In this document: positions 34,066 through 45,072 of the stretch, piece by piece
How positions within the stretch are numbered: the first letter of the stretch is position 1
How the letters are laid out: every line of letters starts with the position of its first letter
Assembly (NCBI GenBank): GCA_037952775.1
Contig: JBANAY010000004.1
Location: 10,106,001 to 10,170,000 of the forward strand
Origin: Clonostachys chloroleuca
Lineage: Eukaryota > Ascomycota > Sordariomycetes > Hypocreales > Bionectriaceae
Reading direction: 5' to 3'
Length of the DNA: 64,000 bases
Translations under genes and position numbers: made by a program
The notes under the pieces: model-generated
The model's input: only the letters and a program-made list of their open reading frames with translations
The model's database searches: none
Told to the model about the DNA's origin: nothing

Positions 34066-36101
34066 CTACGAATTCATCTCCTGAAGCTGGACGGGCGCCT
34101 CCAACTCAGCAAGACGCTCCGCGGACTGGCGAGGCAGCAAGCCCACACCCTTCGCAGAGCTGCCCATCTCGGCTCCACCGGGACAACCAAAAGCAAGTGC
34201 ATCTCTGGCAGCCATTCCTGGCATTGGAATGCCGGCGGCCTCAGCTTCCCACCCCGTAACTGAATTGTGGGTTTCCCTGGTGGCCAACTCTGTCTTGGGA
34301 GTGCCATTAGCATCTGGCTGACCACAAGAATATCCATGCACCCCAACATCTATGCCCACCACCTCAACAGCCGATGGCCGCCAACGGCGGTGCCAGAACC
34401 AGAGCCTTGCGAGGACGAGCACGACGACTGCAGCACCCCCGAACACTCCGCCCGCAATCGCTGCAACTGGTGGGCTACGAGAGCTGCCTATGTCTAGCAA
34501 CGGCGTTGGGTTACTAGACTTGAAGCCCCCATCATCTGTTGCAGAATTAGCAGTTTGTACTGTATGTTGCCAAGATGCACATACCTCTAAGAAACAGATT
34601 TTTGACCGTATCATTGAACCACCTGACACGGTCCATACCTCTGATTCCAAGGTAGATTCTTCCAAGGATGAGCAGCATAGGAGATACCTACCTGCTGTCA
34701 TAAAAGGCCTTCACAAGACTCGGCGAATCGTAATCCTCAGCATTCGCTTCGTAACGATCCTTCCATTCCAAGGCAGACAAATCGAAAATCCCAATACCCG
34801 CGTACCATTCATCAACCGGTTTAAAGCCTCCCTTCGGTCCTAGACCGCCTACCGATATCATCTATCTCTGGCCGACTAGAGCGCACCCATGCCCATAGCG
34901 CGGAGGCCCGGTTCTGTTCGTTTGTACCCAATGGAAGCCCGGAATAGTGAGAACCCAAATGTCATTCTGGGCGTTGTCTCCAACGGCCCCCCGTACATGA
35001 AGCTTGCTTGTAATTAGCCCTGAGAAACGATGTCGCTCATGATCGCACTTACATCTCATACGTCCCATTCTTCCCATGAGCACCAATGGCATAAGAAAAC
35101 TTTCTTGGTAGCGGTGGGCCACCTGTTGTCCTCTATTCATACCACTGTCTCTTGACTGGGTCGAGAATCGTGACATGCTGAAAGCTCCTGAGACTGGAGA
35201 TTCGATTATTACTTGTCACTGCCTCTCCGCCGAGAAGGAGAACTAAAGGATTTTCCCCAAACCTCGTCGTACACACGGGGGGCGTTCCCACTTTGTGTAG
35301 TCCCTCTGGTTGAAAAGCTTCACGGCTCGAAGAGGTTGTCCATTCTCGAGAGTCCATATTGTATATCAACGTGCCAGTGATTGCCCGCGTCTTCCTGTTG
35401 TATTCCGTCGCCGTGTCAGTGATGCCTCCGATGTAAAGGCCGGGACCGTCGCACGATACCGAAGCGGCGTCTCGCGTCCGGATGAGTGCGTTGAAACCTT
35501 CGATGTTCCCAGGCGTGGTCGGGGTCCAGCCGCCATTCCCATCACTGCCTGTTTCCAGTTTCCAAAGTGTTTTCGGATCGTCTTTACCCACGAGCTGGCG
35601 AAGTTGGCGCCTCCCAGCCCAGCGATAGATGGCGCCGCCGTCCCGTTCGTCAGCCCAGAGACCAGAACGGTCGACCGTTGGCATGCCGATTGCATGTTGT
35701 ACCTCTTTCAGTTCCAACGTTCTGTTCGTCCAGTCGACATCCAGCGGGATGTAGAGAGTGGTGTTTACTATTCATTGATGGTTAGAACCTGGACCGAGGC
35801 AAAATGGCTTTTTCCGTTTGGCCACTCACCAGGATCATATTCCCTCTCTGATGCCGCTTCTACGTTGAGATACGTGGAGATCTTGCCACCCTCGATGTAG
35901 AGATGGTTCCTCAGTACCGCCACTAGACGCTCCTTATTAGCTTAGGTCCGTCTTCCTTGAGGAGAGCAGTGCTGTACCTGAATGATACGTGCGGCGTTTG
36001 AACTTATCAGGTGCAAGCGTATTGGCATCTGCCACCTTGGCGGCTACCTGCCCAGGCAGCGCCCAGACGAAGAGACAGACGAATTTGAGAGGGCCTTCCA
36101 T
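34066..36101 (-). CDS. Kelch-repeat, galactose-oxidase-like single-pass membrane protein with two in-frame TAGs
   Basis: Seen: six exons, 36101..35978, 35922..35830, 35767..35053, 35002..34692, 34622..34585 and 34535..34066, all with fitting GT/AG and phases. Exon 1 encodes a signal peptide (MEGPLKFVCLFVWALPGQVA). Then NHLYIEGGKISTYL, NTTLYIPLDVDWTNRTLEL, GLYIGGITDTATEYNR and GPPRYGHGCALVG are kelch-like blades. Near the C terminus, PPVAAIAGGVFGGAAVVVLVL is one membrane helix with a basic stop, then a cytoplasmic tail. Expected about 583 aa. Three breaks: TAG at 35133-35135 inside QWYE-*-RTTGGPP, TAG at 34862-34864 inside VGQR-*-MISVGG, and one base missing in the C6 run at 34987-34992 (YGG to AVGDNAQND). 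The coding sense continues cleanly after each. The TAGs replace expected Gln, which fits C-to-T in CAG. It may be a decaying gene, or its stops could be recoded. Fungal proteins of this layout are probably cell-surface proteins of unknown ligand. Confidence 0.75.
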
Positions 36102-37851
36102 GGCGCAGAGCTCCCATCAACGCAACTAAACTTCTGTAGTAGCAGCTTCCCAGACAGAAACTGACTTGAGTTTTGTTTTTCCCTTGCCGCAAGCAAAGGC
36201 CCAAGAACACCCTGCACCTAGCTTGTATCACACATGGTTTCAAGCCAAATTGTGGTCATGCCCGCACGTAGGACACACAAGAAAAGGAAAATTCAAAGTT
36301 GGAGATACTCATGAAGGAGCAACAACAGCAAAAAGAGGCGGAAAGGGAACAAGATGAAGGTGACCCAAACTCCAGCGAGACATGATTCCCAGCGCCGGCG
36401 GTTGCCTATTTGCGACTAGACAAGGAGGTATGAGGCTTCAACGCCGATGGGACCAAGATCCAGGTCCCATGATCTGGAAGTGCTCTTTTTAGCTTGACAA
36501 ATAGATGACATTGTTTTCGAGCCTACGACCGAGATCACCAAGTACTAGTGATACACATATTCAAGAGATAATACAGCGTATGTTGATACTTTTTTTTCCA
36601 TTCGATCCCACTAAAGTTCTTTATGCATCGTAGAAACTAGTCTGTTAATAGACATTCGTCGATTAGATTTCCCATTTCTCCAACCACCCGCTTGAATAGG
36701 AGCTTGTAGGTACGGGAGGGTTGAAAATGGCCAGCCGGTGAGCAAGTGCTCCGATGTGGTCTTCAGTGTGAATCATTCCGCGAGAATAGATAGTGTAGCT
36801 CTTGAAAGCCGATCTCGAATCTCAATTGGGGGTCTTGGCGCTCGTATCGCACGTCCTGGTCCTTCCCTGGGCTCGCAGAGCATTAGCGAGAGGGCAGCTG
36901 AGGTAGGAACGGCGGCTCCTTCCCGACTTCCAAATGACCTACACCAGCGCGCCTTCCCGATATGATGTGTCGTCAGGCTGTTGTGCCTGGCCCAAGGTCC
37001 CCAGGCGAAACCCCGACAAAACTTAGCAATCACATTCTTGGAATCATCCATGCATCACCCGTGCGGTCCATGTTGAACTGCAACGCCTCTCTTACTTTCG
37101 ATCAAAAACCAGCCCTGGGGTGGCCGAGCCGTATAACTCGAGCCCAGATATCGCATCAAGTCACCACTCACCTGTGCAACAGGATGGTCAACCATCACGT
37201 ACGTGTCTTCAATCATCACAATATGAAATCTGCAAATATCATTCTTCTCAAGGTCAAACATTACCTCACAACTAAGATAACATCAAGCAGGGTCGTTAAT
37301 CATTATCCTCGTCCCCCCGAAACGAAATCCGCACCTTGACTAGTTCATCCTACAGACGAACCAGTTGCTCCACCTCCAGCTCCAAATGGTCGGTTTCCTC
37401 AAGTTTGATCCCTTTTACCCAGTACATTTCTTATTACCGTCATTATTGGTGACGGAGCTATGACGCTTTGTTCTCCACGGAATATCCCTGACTAACAAAC
37501 TAGGCCCGGCTACCGTCGCAAACGTTCGTCAATGGTTATCAGTGTGCTCCTCCAATACATCTTGAACAATTCGCCAGCCGTTCATTGTTCATACAGGTGC
37601 CATCAAAAGACTGGCGCTAGGCCAATGCCTTCGTTCGGCCTCTTTTGCTTTCGTGTCCCCCCTCCCCCTCCTTTTTTTCAAGTGTTTTTTTTTTTTCGTT
37701 CCTTTTTTGCTTTCAATTTTTTTTCGCCATGTTTTGAATCGATCAATTGCCCCCTCTCTCAAAGATGACCGTTGAATTTGACATTGAAGTGACGGCTTCA
37801 TTGGATTCCCTTCTGTAAGCATGACAAGCGTTGCTTCCAGCTTCAAATGCT
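36102..37851. other. Intergenic, 1.75 kb
   Basis: No supported gene. Long T- and C-runs occur near 37660-37730. Lies between the kelch gene's 5' end and the 3' end of the F-box-like gene. Confidence 0.45.
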
Positions 37852-39214
37852 TCACCACTCTTCAGCGGTTACGTACTCAGAGTCCGAGACACGCTCCTCT
37901 TCGGTCTCCTCTTCTTCGCAGGTTTCCAGCTGCTCCTCGAGTTCTTCTCCAAGGGTTGCCAGCTCGTCCTTAAGATCTTCTCCGAGGGTTGACAGCTCGT
38001 CGTCGAGATCTTCTTCGAGAGTCGACAGCTCGTCGTCGATTTCTTCTCCGAGAGTCGACAGCTCATCCCCCGTCTCTTCCTCGCTCATGACGGTCTCTCC
38101 CTCTGTCTCCTCTTCGTCGGTGGCCATCAATATCTGTGCCTCATCGCACCTTTGGAAATGCTTCCAGAATCCATCGACCAAATAGGCACGATCCCGAGCA
38201 GCGAGGGTCTCATCCGTGGCGAGATCTTCCCAGGCAATCTTGCAACCTCGACACGAACGGCCGCGGAACACCAGATGCGTGTTGCGGTTGAAGTACGGGA
38301 GCATGCACGATGCCATAAGCGGATTTGGCACCCGTTGAACGGGCGCCGGCTCCAACTTCTTCAACTTCTTCAAGTTGAAGATGGGGTGGCATCTCTTGGT
38401 CTGCATCCGCGAACTCAAGATCTACTGCCGGTGTTTCCAACTCCGGGTCTCCGTCTCCATTGAGGGGCTCCGGATCATTAGGCTCGATATACCCTTCGGA
38501 GCCTTCGTCGACCGATTCATCGAGGAAACTCATCCCGTTGGCCTCGGCAAATTTGAAGGCATGGAATTCGGATATGAACTTTGTCCGATCCTCTTTCGGC
38601 TCTTTGGTTCCGTTATAGAATCCTGGGGGACAAGTGATGGTCCCAATGGCTGCTTCCTCCGGAATTTTCACTTCATTGGCAGAGAACCAACCATGGACCG
38701 TGTTGAGATAATAAACACGGAATAGCGATCGTGTTTGCACACAAGTGAAACAGACTCTTTCAGCGGTGGGCAGGAACACGAGTCCTCCGAATCGAAGGCA
38801 GGATACACATCGTTTGCGGACCAGCGCGGAATAAACCGCAGTGACTGTGGTGCATTCGGCCAGGTCCGTACGCATATATGCCCAAACGCATTCCAATGCG
38901 TGTTGACTAACTAGGCGGTATTCTTTGCAGCCGTTGAGTAGATCTCGGGCAGCGCGATTCGCGTGACTGAATCGCAACGCAGACTTGAGGTCAAACTTCC
39001 GGGCAATATAGAACTTTATCTCGTGGGGGAATCTCTCGAGTATGCCCAGATCCGTTTTCAGTGGCTTCTCACCAAGGACCCTGAAGAGCGAGGACCGAAC
39101 GCGGTCATGCTTGCTTGAGCGGGTGTAGACTGCCTCGCTATCGGCATCGGCAGTCGGATATGTCAATCTCATGTAATCAGAAAACAATTCTGTTTCTAAG
39201 TGTGGTGCGTCCAT
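37852..39214 (-). CDS. F-box-like protein with acidic repeat tail; one frame change
   Basis: Seen: ATG at 39214 (MDAPHLETELFSDYMRL); the frame above it has no ATG. LGILERFPHEIKFYIARKFD resembles an F-box, the SKP1-binding helix of ubiquitin-ligase adaptors. Next come RCVSCLRFGGLVFLPTAERVCFTC (two CxxC pairs, possibly zinc-binding) and LEFADADQEMPP. The family-like part then continues in another frame: HPIFNLKKLKKLEPAPVQ, MLPYFNRNTHLVFRGRSC and RGCKIAWEDLA, ending in an acidic tail with 11-residue repeats. The switch lies in about 38340-38420. One base must be removed (or two added), so it differs from the missing-C pattern elsewhere. The only GT/AG pair that fits would be 25 nt, too short for a fungal intron. 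Corrected length would be about 453 aa. The role as substrate adaptor is inferred from the family only. Confidence 0.65.
37925..38070 (-). repeat. 33-bp coding repeat in the F-box-like gene tail
   Basis: Four to five tandem units encode variants of DDELSTLGEDL (GDELSTLGEEI, DDELSTLEEDL, DDELSTLGEDL, KDELATLGEEL, EEQLETCEEE), which would form an acidic helix. Confidence 0.85.
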
Positions 39215-40985
39215 TGTGCTTCCAGCGTTCAGTACAGATACTAACACAAGTTCGGAATGTGAGTGAAGTGATTGTACGCGAGAGAGACAGGCGATGCCAC
39301 AAGTTCAGGATGGGGAAGACAGTAGGTGAAAGAGGGGAATGTTTGATGCAAGATTGCACATTTTGCTGGCGTTACGTCAGGTAGAATCTACCTGTACACG
39401 CAGCGAGAGGGGCAGCTGCATTGATTTCCTGATTGACCTCGCACAAGCTGTCTCACGTCTCAGCTCGTATCGGCCAATGGCGATTATTGAATTAATCAAG
39501 TCGGTTTTATTTTACAGCCACTGCTCCCCCTCTAGGCCGCACTCCAGCTTTCCGATGGCCTATATTCGGCCTTGCTATTGACACTACGACTCTTCTGAAG
39601 CCCGCCGATCTGCCCTCCCTGACGGCTGTTCTATCGTTCACCTTCGGTATGCCGTTTTCTTCCTCGCCGAAGAGCCAGCGGGGCTGCAATTCATCCAGCC
39701 AGCATAACGGCCGAAACCACGTCCTCGGCTGCGATAAGCTAGTTCCCTTCAATGCTTGGCTATCCCTATCGAAACCGTTGATTATCAACAACATATATAC
39801 GGTGCGGTGCTGGCGAGGGATAATTACATCGTCCTGTCACCGTTACGGAGGGAGGTCTAGTACCGTGATACTAGGAACAGGGTGTCCGACAAGACGGGAG
39901 GCTTGTAAAAGCAGATACAATCCCTACTACAACGGAGGAATAGCAGCTCCGTCAAAAGGGCGTAGAAGAGTTGTCAGTAAGAATGGATGAAGATGCGGCC
40001 CAAGTAAGGAGCTGAGTCTTTCGATAAACCGAGAGCCACAGCATAGATGGGGTATAACTTCTGCATACGTGAACTACGATCACTTCAGACCATGTCTTTC
40101 AGGATCCTGCCTTTGCTAATCTTAGGTTCAATGAACGATGCTACGGCTACCTGAGTGAAAGCGACTTACTAAACCGCACATGTCGCAGGCAATAGAAGAG
40201 TGACAATACAAAAGCGTGGAACAGGAGACTACGTCGATATCGCCGGGAGAAATCTAGCTCTCGCTCGTGACGGTCGGGGCCGTATGGTGGTCGAACTCTT
40301 GGTCACTGCCTACCTAAGTAAGTAAGTAAGTAAGGCAAGGTACATGTAAGGAGGGATCAAACAACTCTAACAAAGCGTTCTCTGTTGGTTCTGTTAGAAA
40401 CAGCCCACAGCCCGGATCCCTTGCATGAGCAAGTAAGCAAGCAAGCGGCTGACATAAAACATGCATACCCAGAACCCCAGGGCCAATTTTGACACAGTGT
40501 CGAAACAGTCAACTTTGTCATAAACACAATGTAGAGGTGAGCATCGTAGCATAATTTATGACTGAAAATTAGGTCTCTACCTTACGTGAAAAAGGGCTTC
40601 AGTGTGCCATGCTTTATTTCAGCCACTGGGCAGAGGGCAAGGCAAAAGCGACTACTGAACCAACAACCACCCCTCCCCCGGGACTAATCGGCAAGGGACC
40701 TAGGCCGTTTCTACCACCTTGGGCACTGTGTTAGTACATAAGTGTACGACGTCGCATCCCCTTGATCCTCATCCTCAGTCTTGAGAATTTCATCACGCCC
40801 AGACCAAACTCTCCCTGTTTATCTTCTTCCCTTTCCACCTTTATTGCATCAAACAGACTAAACGATCCCGTGTGGCTCAAATCAGACCAGAACTCCCCTG
40901 AAGACAAAGACGCCGCAAGACCCAAGTCAAACCAGACTGCAAAAGCAACACCCAGCTTGTTAGCCGAAACATCATAATCGTAGCA
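39215..40985. other. Intergenic, 1.8 kb
   Basis: No supported gene. Contains a (TAAG)5 microsatellite at 40315-40335 and a related GCAAGTAAGCAAGCAAG stretch at about 40428-40445. Confidence 0.45.
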
Positions 40986-41273
40986 ATGTGCAGATTCACA
41001 ACTGCCGAGCTTCGTCATATGGACTGCAGAAAGGCGGGCCTTCTTAAGCACAAGACAATTTATCGCCTATTCAAGCGGTGTTACGAACGCCCTGCTCCTG
41101 GCCCTCGCTGCGAAGAGCCCAAGAAGGACGTGTCACTCGGCGTTCATGAGCCTACCGAACACAGGGGCCGGTGCCAGAGGTGCCGAGACTCTGGAATATC
41201 GCTCGAGGATGAGGTGGAAGTGGAAGATGTGCGTAGCCCTCATTATCAAACCCTTGTGAGACCTTGGTGCTGA
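40986..41273 (+). CDS. Possible small Cys-rich protein
   Basis: 95 aa from ATG at 40986 (MCRFTTAELRHMDCRKAG). Cysteines fall in a pattern seen in small fungal proteins that begin with Met-Cys: MC near the start, DC, RC (YERPAPGPRC), then RGRCQRCRDSG with CxxC. No signal peptide. The 3' end may be spliced rather than ending at 41273. It lies about 170 bp upstream of the degenerate-kinase gene on the same strand. Recognition is by cysteine spacing alone. Confidence 0.35.
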   Translation: MCRFTTAELRHMDCRKAGLLKHKTIYRLFKRCYERPAPGPRCEEPKKDVSLGVHEPTEHRGRCQRCRDSGISLEDEVEVEDVRSPHYQTLVRPWC

Positions 41274-41441
41274 CTCTGCTGTAGCATGATCTGTGGGAGC
41301 CAGTGACAACATGGATTTAACATTGCCAACCGCCGCCCTCCTCGCTTTGCCTACATTCTGCCCATTCTACCCTGGCTTGATTGCCACTACCTTCAAGTTG
41401 AAGTTTTTTATTTGGTGCATTTTTCTTTGGCGTCCAGTACC

Positions 41442-42161
41442 ATGGAATTGGACTTTGGTACTCTCAAGTTTCTTTCGGCTGGTAAATCAGCAATTGTCTA
41501 CGGAATCGACGATGCAAGGGTGCTCAAACGGTACTACGAAGACGAGGATGAAGACGAGAGCATCCTTACAGAGCGCCTAGCATTCGATCGGCTCGGAGCT
41601 CACACCAACATCGTCGAACGCCTTGATTTCGGTCCCAGATCTCTTATCCTTGAACGCGGCCGGCCTCTCAACAAGTTGACCAGAACGTCCATCCCAATGG
41701 CGACAAGGCTCAGCTGGGTCAGGGATGCGGCGGAGGGTCTGCAGTACGTTCATCAGCACGGGATCATCCACGCTGACGTTGGGTGCGACAACATGGTTCT
41801 TGTTGGAGGGCGTGTCAAGATTATCGACTTTGAAGGTTCCAAGATCGATGAGAGGGAGGCGACATCCTGCTACAAGTGGAACAGTTGCCAGGGAATCATC
41901 ACAATTGACGAGGAGAGCGACGTCTTCGCATTTGGCTGTGCTGTCTACGAGATGATCACCGGCCTGCCCCCTTGTCATGAACTGGAGGATATGGAGAACC
42001 GGGCGCTCCTCTTTGAGCAGCGGTTTGCGGAGGGTCGGTACCCCGAGGTTGCCCACCTGCCCTTGGGCCAACTGGTGCAGGGCTGCTGGGATGGCTCTCT
42101 ACGGTCCATGGACAAGGTGGTACAGGCGCTCGACACTGACGACAGTATTGCGGTAACCTGA
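41442..42161 (+). CDS. Degenerate protein-kinase-like protein
   Basis: Single exon, 239 aa, from ATG at 41442 (CCATGGAATTG), the first ATG in the frame. Kinase landmarks: SAGKSAIVYGI as a reduced glycine loop, ARVLKRYYEDED with the lysine of the VAIK position, LILERGRPL as hinge, GIIHADVGCDNMVLV as catalytic loop, KIIDFEGSKID as the metal motif, and VFAFGCAVYEMITGLPP as the F helix. The HRD is HAD and the DFG is DFE, so the activation segment is atypical. The protein stops soon after the F-helix region, and total length is near that of minimal fungal kinase-like proteins. Reading frame intact. Substrate unknown. Confidence 0.75.
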   Translation: MELDFGTLKFLSAGKSAIVYGIDDARVLKRYYEDEDEDESILTERLAFDRLGAHTNIVERLDFGPRSLILERGRPLNKLTRTSIPMATRLSWVRDAAEGLQYVHQHGIIHADVGCDNMVLVGGRVKIIDFEGSKIDEREATSCYKWNSCQGIITIDEESDVFAFGCAVYEMITGLPPCHELEDMENRALLFEQRFAEGRYPEVAHLPLGQLVQGCWDGSLRSMDKVVQALDTDDSIAVT

Positions 42162-42546
42162 TTCTCGCGTTGGACAGTTCGCTCTATGCACTGGGTGATT
42201 GGGGAGAGGGGTGCCCCCGTGTAATCTAGGCGTCTGCTTCCACTTCAACACCTTGTCTACGGTTGCCAATCGGCACATTATTTCCTATGTTAAATATGCG
42301 ACACTCCTTAATTCACCGCTTTTCCTATTGCACCTCTAAGATGCCAGAACTGATGCCTTCCACATCACTGTGTTTCGTAGATGCGTGTTGGGATACTGGT
42401 TGCAGTCACCCTTGGCACATTTACCCTGCCGCACATCAACCACGTCCAGTTCACGCCATCGCTCAGCACCGTGCATCACCGCCCGCACTACCCCTCCATT
42501 GAGTAAAGTCCTGTGCGACGTCAGGGCGTTTTCCCTTGTGAATAGA

Positions 42547-42559
42547 CCCCCCCCCCCCC
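42547..42559. repeat. C13 homopolymer
   Basis: Thirteen consecutive C, the longest C run in the window. Its true length is uncertain given the single-base losses in shorter C/G runs elsewhere. Confidence 0.8.
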
Positions 42560-42769
42560 TGTTGGGCTGCTTGACAGGGACTTGCAAAGGCCAAGCAACC
42601 AACATCGGAGCTGTGATGGATGGGCGGAATGACGGATGTGTGATGGACTTCTTGCAAGAATCTCGGGTGCTCATTGGCTGACCGGACCCCATTCTGGCGT
42701 TGATCATTGCCGCATTGGGACAGTCTCGGGCTTGGCGGTCTTGGCGGACCTTGCTACCCTGCAAATGAC

Positions 42770-42990
42770 CCTGCACAGGTACCAAGAGCAGCAAGTGACC
42801 CTGCGCACCCGAAAGTACAGGTAGAGTCCACAGCGATGCAAGTGCAGCAAGTGACCCTGCGCCCACAAGTACAGGTACCTTAAGCTGCAAGTTAACCTGA
42901 GCCCACCCGAACTTGCACAGGTAGAGAGAGCTGCAAGTGACCCTCTGCGCCCACAAGTACAGCAAGTGAACCTGCGACCACCCGACCGTA
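42770..42990. repeat. Degenerate ~45-50-bp tandem repeat, about five copies
   Basis: Each copy holds GCAAGTGACCCTGCGC or a variant, followed by CCCACAAGTACAGGTA or CCGAACTTGCACAGGTAGAG. Copies differ by substitutions and small indels. Confidence 0.65.
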
Positions 42991-45072
42991 CCAACGCAGA
43001 GCAAGTTGCACACACCCAACCGTGCCAACCTTTGAACCCCTGGGCTAGCAACCAACAGCGTCTCCACGAGAAGTGGGTGATCTCCAGGCACTCAGGCAAT
43101 CACGGAGGAGTCAGTAGCGTCTCCCGCAAACTTTGGGCACTCCAGTCCCATTGTCCAGGGGCCCAGGTCAATAGCGTCTCCAGGCCAGACTGTACTGAGA
43201 ACGGAAGGCGATCCGTCCATCACGTTGGCACATCTCTCGCTCACAAACTCGTAACGCAAGTTCTCATGCGATACAAACAACAGATGGCTCAGCGAATATG
43301 TAAAAAGGAGATGACGCGACTTGGAAAAGCGTACGTACCTCTGTCGTAGACCATAATGCCCTGCAACCGCAGACGAGGCCATTGTACACGTACCCCCTCG
43401 GGGAGCCATGCTGTAATCGTGCAAGGCAGGCATATCAAACTCAGAGGGAGATGGAAGTTGCACAGATACAGTGTCAGAGGAAGGAGGCCCTTGAGGAGTT
43501 GCCCGCAAGCCAACAGCATGGTTGGGGAGGGCTCCTTCCATATCTCCAAGGCAATATACAGACACACGAGAACTCCAAGGCCTTGCTTCCTCAATCATCA
43601 CTCGTGCTTCGTATTTTCCCCCAGATCCAACCAGCTTTGCCACGCCTCCTCACAGAGATTCTCAGAGCCATCGATGCCCTGGGAGGCTTGCACACGGACG
43701 GCTCAATTTTCCCTCTCCTTTGTTCCAAGTGCCCCTCAGTTTCCGTCTTGTTCTACCTTCGGCGCTAGACCAGCCCAGTTGCCTGGCGCTGAACATCGTC
43801 CAACTCCATCCGTCCGAAAACTCTCCTGGTGCCATCAGAGTGCATGGACTAGTGAGTGCAGATTTTAGCTGCCCCGCGTCTTTAGGTTGGATCACTAACT
43901 TAATGCAAACTCAGTATCGGTAGAAGTGCAGCCCTTTGTCGTCACACCCAGGGGCATGAGGCCATCGAGATGGCACGGCTCCAGTCCGTCACTCCTTTGA
44001 GCCCATCAGCTTCGCCGCCTAGATTCGCAATGTATTGTACCCTCCAGTCCTCCGCTACGGTGCTCTCAGTCCCGGATCCCATTCGACATCACTTCATCTC
44101 CATGCCACCCATCACCACCTCAGGGCAGTCCGCCTGTCTTGCCCGCCACTCCAGCAAACAAGATTCAATCCCGTCTTGAAGCCGTGATAAGGCCGGTGGC
44201 GTCTGGCAAGCCTCGGCCAAGCTCAGGTGCCCTTCTTCCCCAACTAGGTCCACCTTACAGAGTTTCCGACTAGCAGTAGCTGGTGAGGAACGCGGCGCGC
44301 TCCGGCCTGGCGACTCGCCTCAATTTCAACTCCCAAGAGCACACAACATGGGCTAGGGCAGACGACTAAGTTCACGGAGAAACGCTTTGGGGCGGGTCTG
44401 ATTCAAGTGCCACATTTGCAAATAGCTTGCGAATGATTCGTGTCAGATGTTGGCTCTAGCAAACTAGTTCGGTCTGCTACACCCCTTGTTGGCGGCATCA
44501 TAGCCGAAGAGGTATTGACTCGAGCGTCAACCAACCTTTTCCCTATTTGAATGAGCTAACAGAGTTACAGGCGATACAGTATGCTCGGCGCCTTGCACAC
44601 AGGCCTTCGACGTCATTCCGGACAGCACGATCAGCATCTTAGTCTTGGGCATTCTTAAACCAACATTCTGATGACAGGACCGGGCAGATCTGCACCATCT
44701 ACAAACATGATGTTGTAGGTGAACACCACCACGCGTATTCCCGATGGCCCCCAGTTTCCGAACTCGGATATGGAGCCTTACCGGCGAAACCTCCCTACAT
44801 TGTGGCTCAAGGAGGTAAAGACGTTCTTGAAGGGGCTTCCATGGAGCCTTCTATCCAAGACAGCAGATCAAGCTCTCAGCCACCACCATGTCATTTCGAG
44901 CAACAACTCAGCTTCACGTTGTAGTAGCAGTACAGCCATTAGAATCCAAAAAGAAAGGATATTGTCGCAACCAAAGTGATACCAAGTGGAAAAAGAAGAG
45001 TCATCATCATTAGAAGCTATGAAACTACCTTGCACAGAATAGACAACTTAGCGACCCGACAGGAAAGAACCG

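Larger units (their letters stand above)
42162..45072. other. Intergenic, 2.9 kb, with repeats
   Basis: No gene I can support. Contains a C13 run at 42547-42559 and degenerate repeats at 42770-42990. A minus-strand frame at 43092-43643 has a good-looking GTACGT splice donor near 43340 but no recognisable product. Confidence 0.4.

Noticed and set aside
42336..43091. Minus-strand frame of 251 codons with VTCSSLYL-type repeats
   Set aside because: The repetitive protein sequence simply reflects the noncoding DNA repeat at 42770-42990. There is no recognisable domain.
43092..43643. Minus-strand frame of 183 codons with a GTACGT donor near 43340
   Set aside because: No ATG at its start, no recognisable product and no matching downstream exon found.
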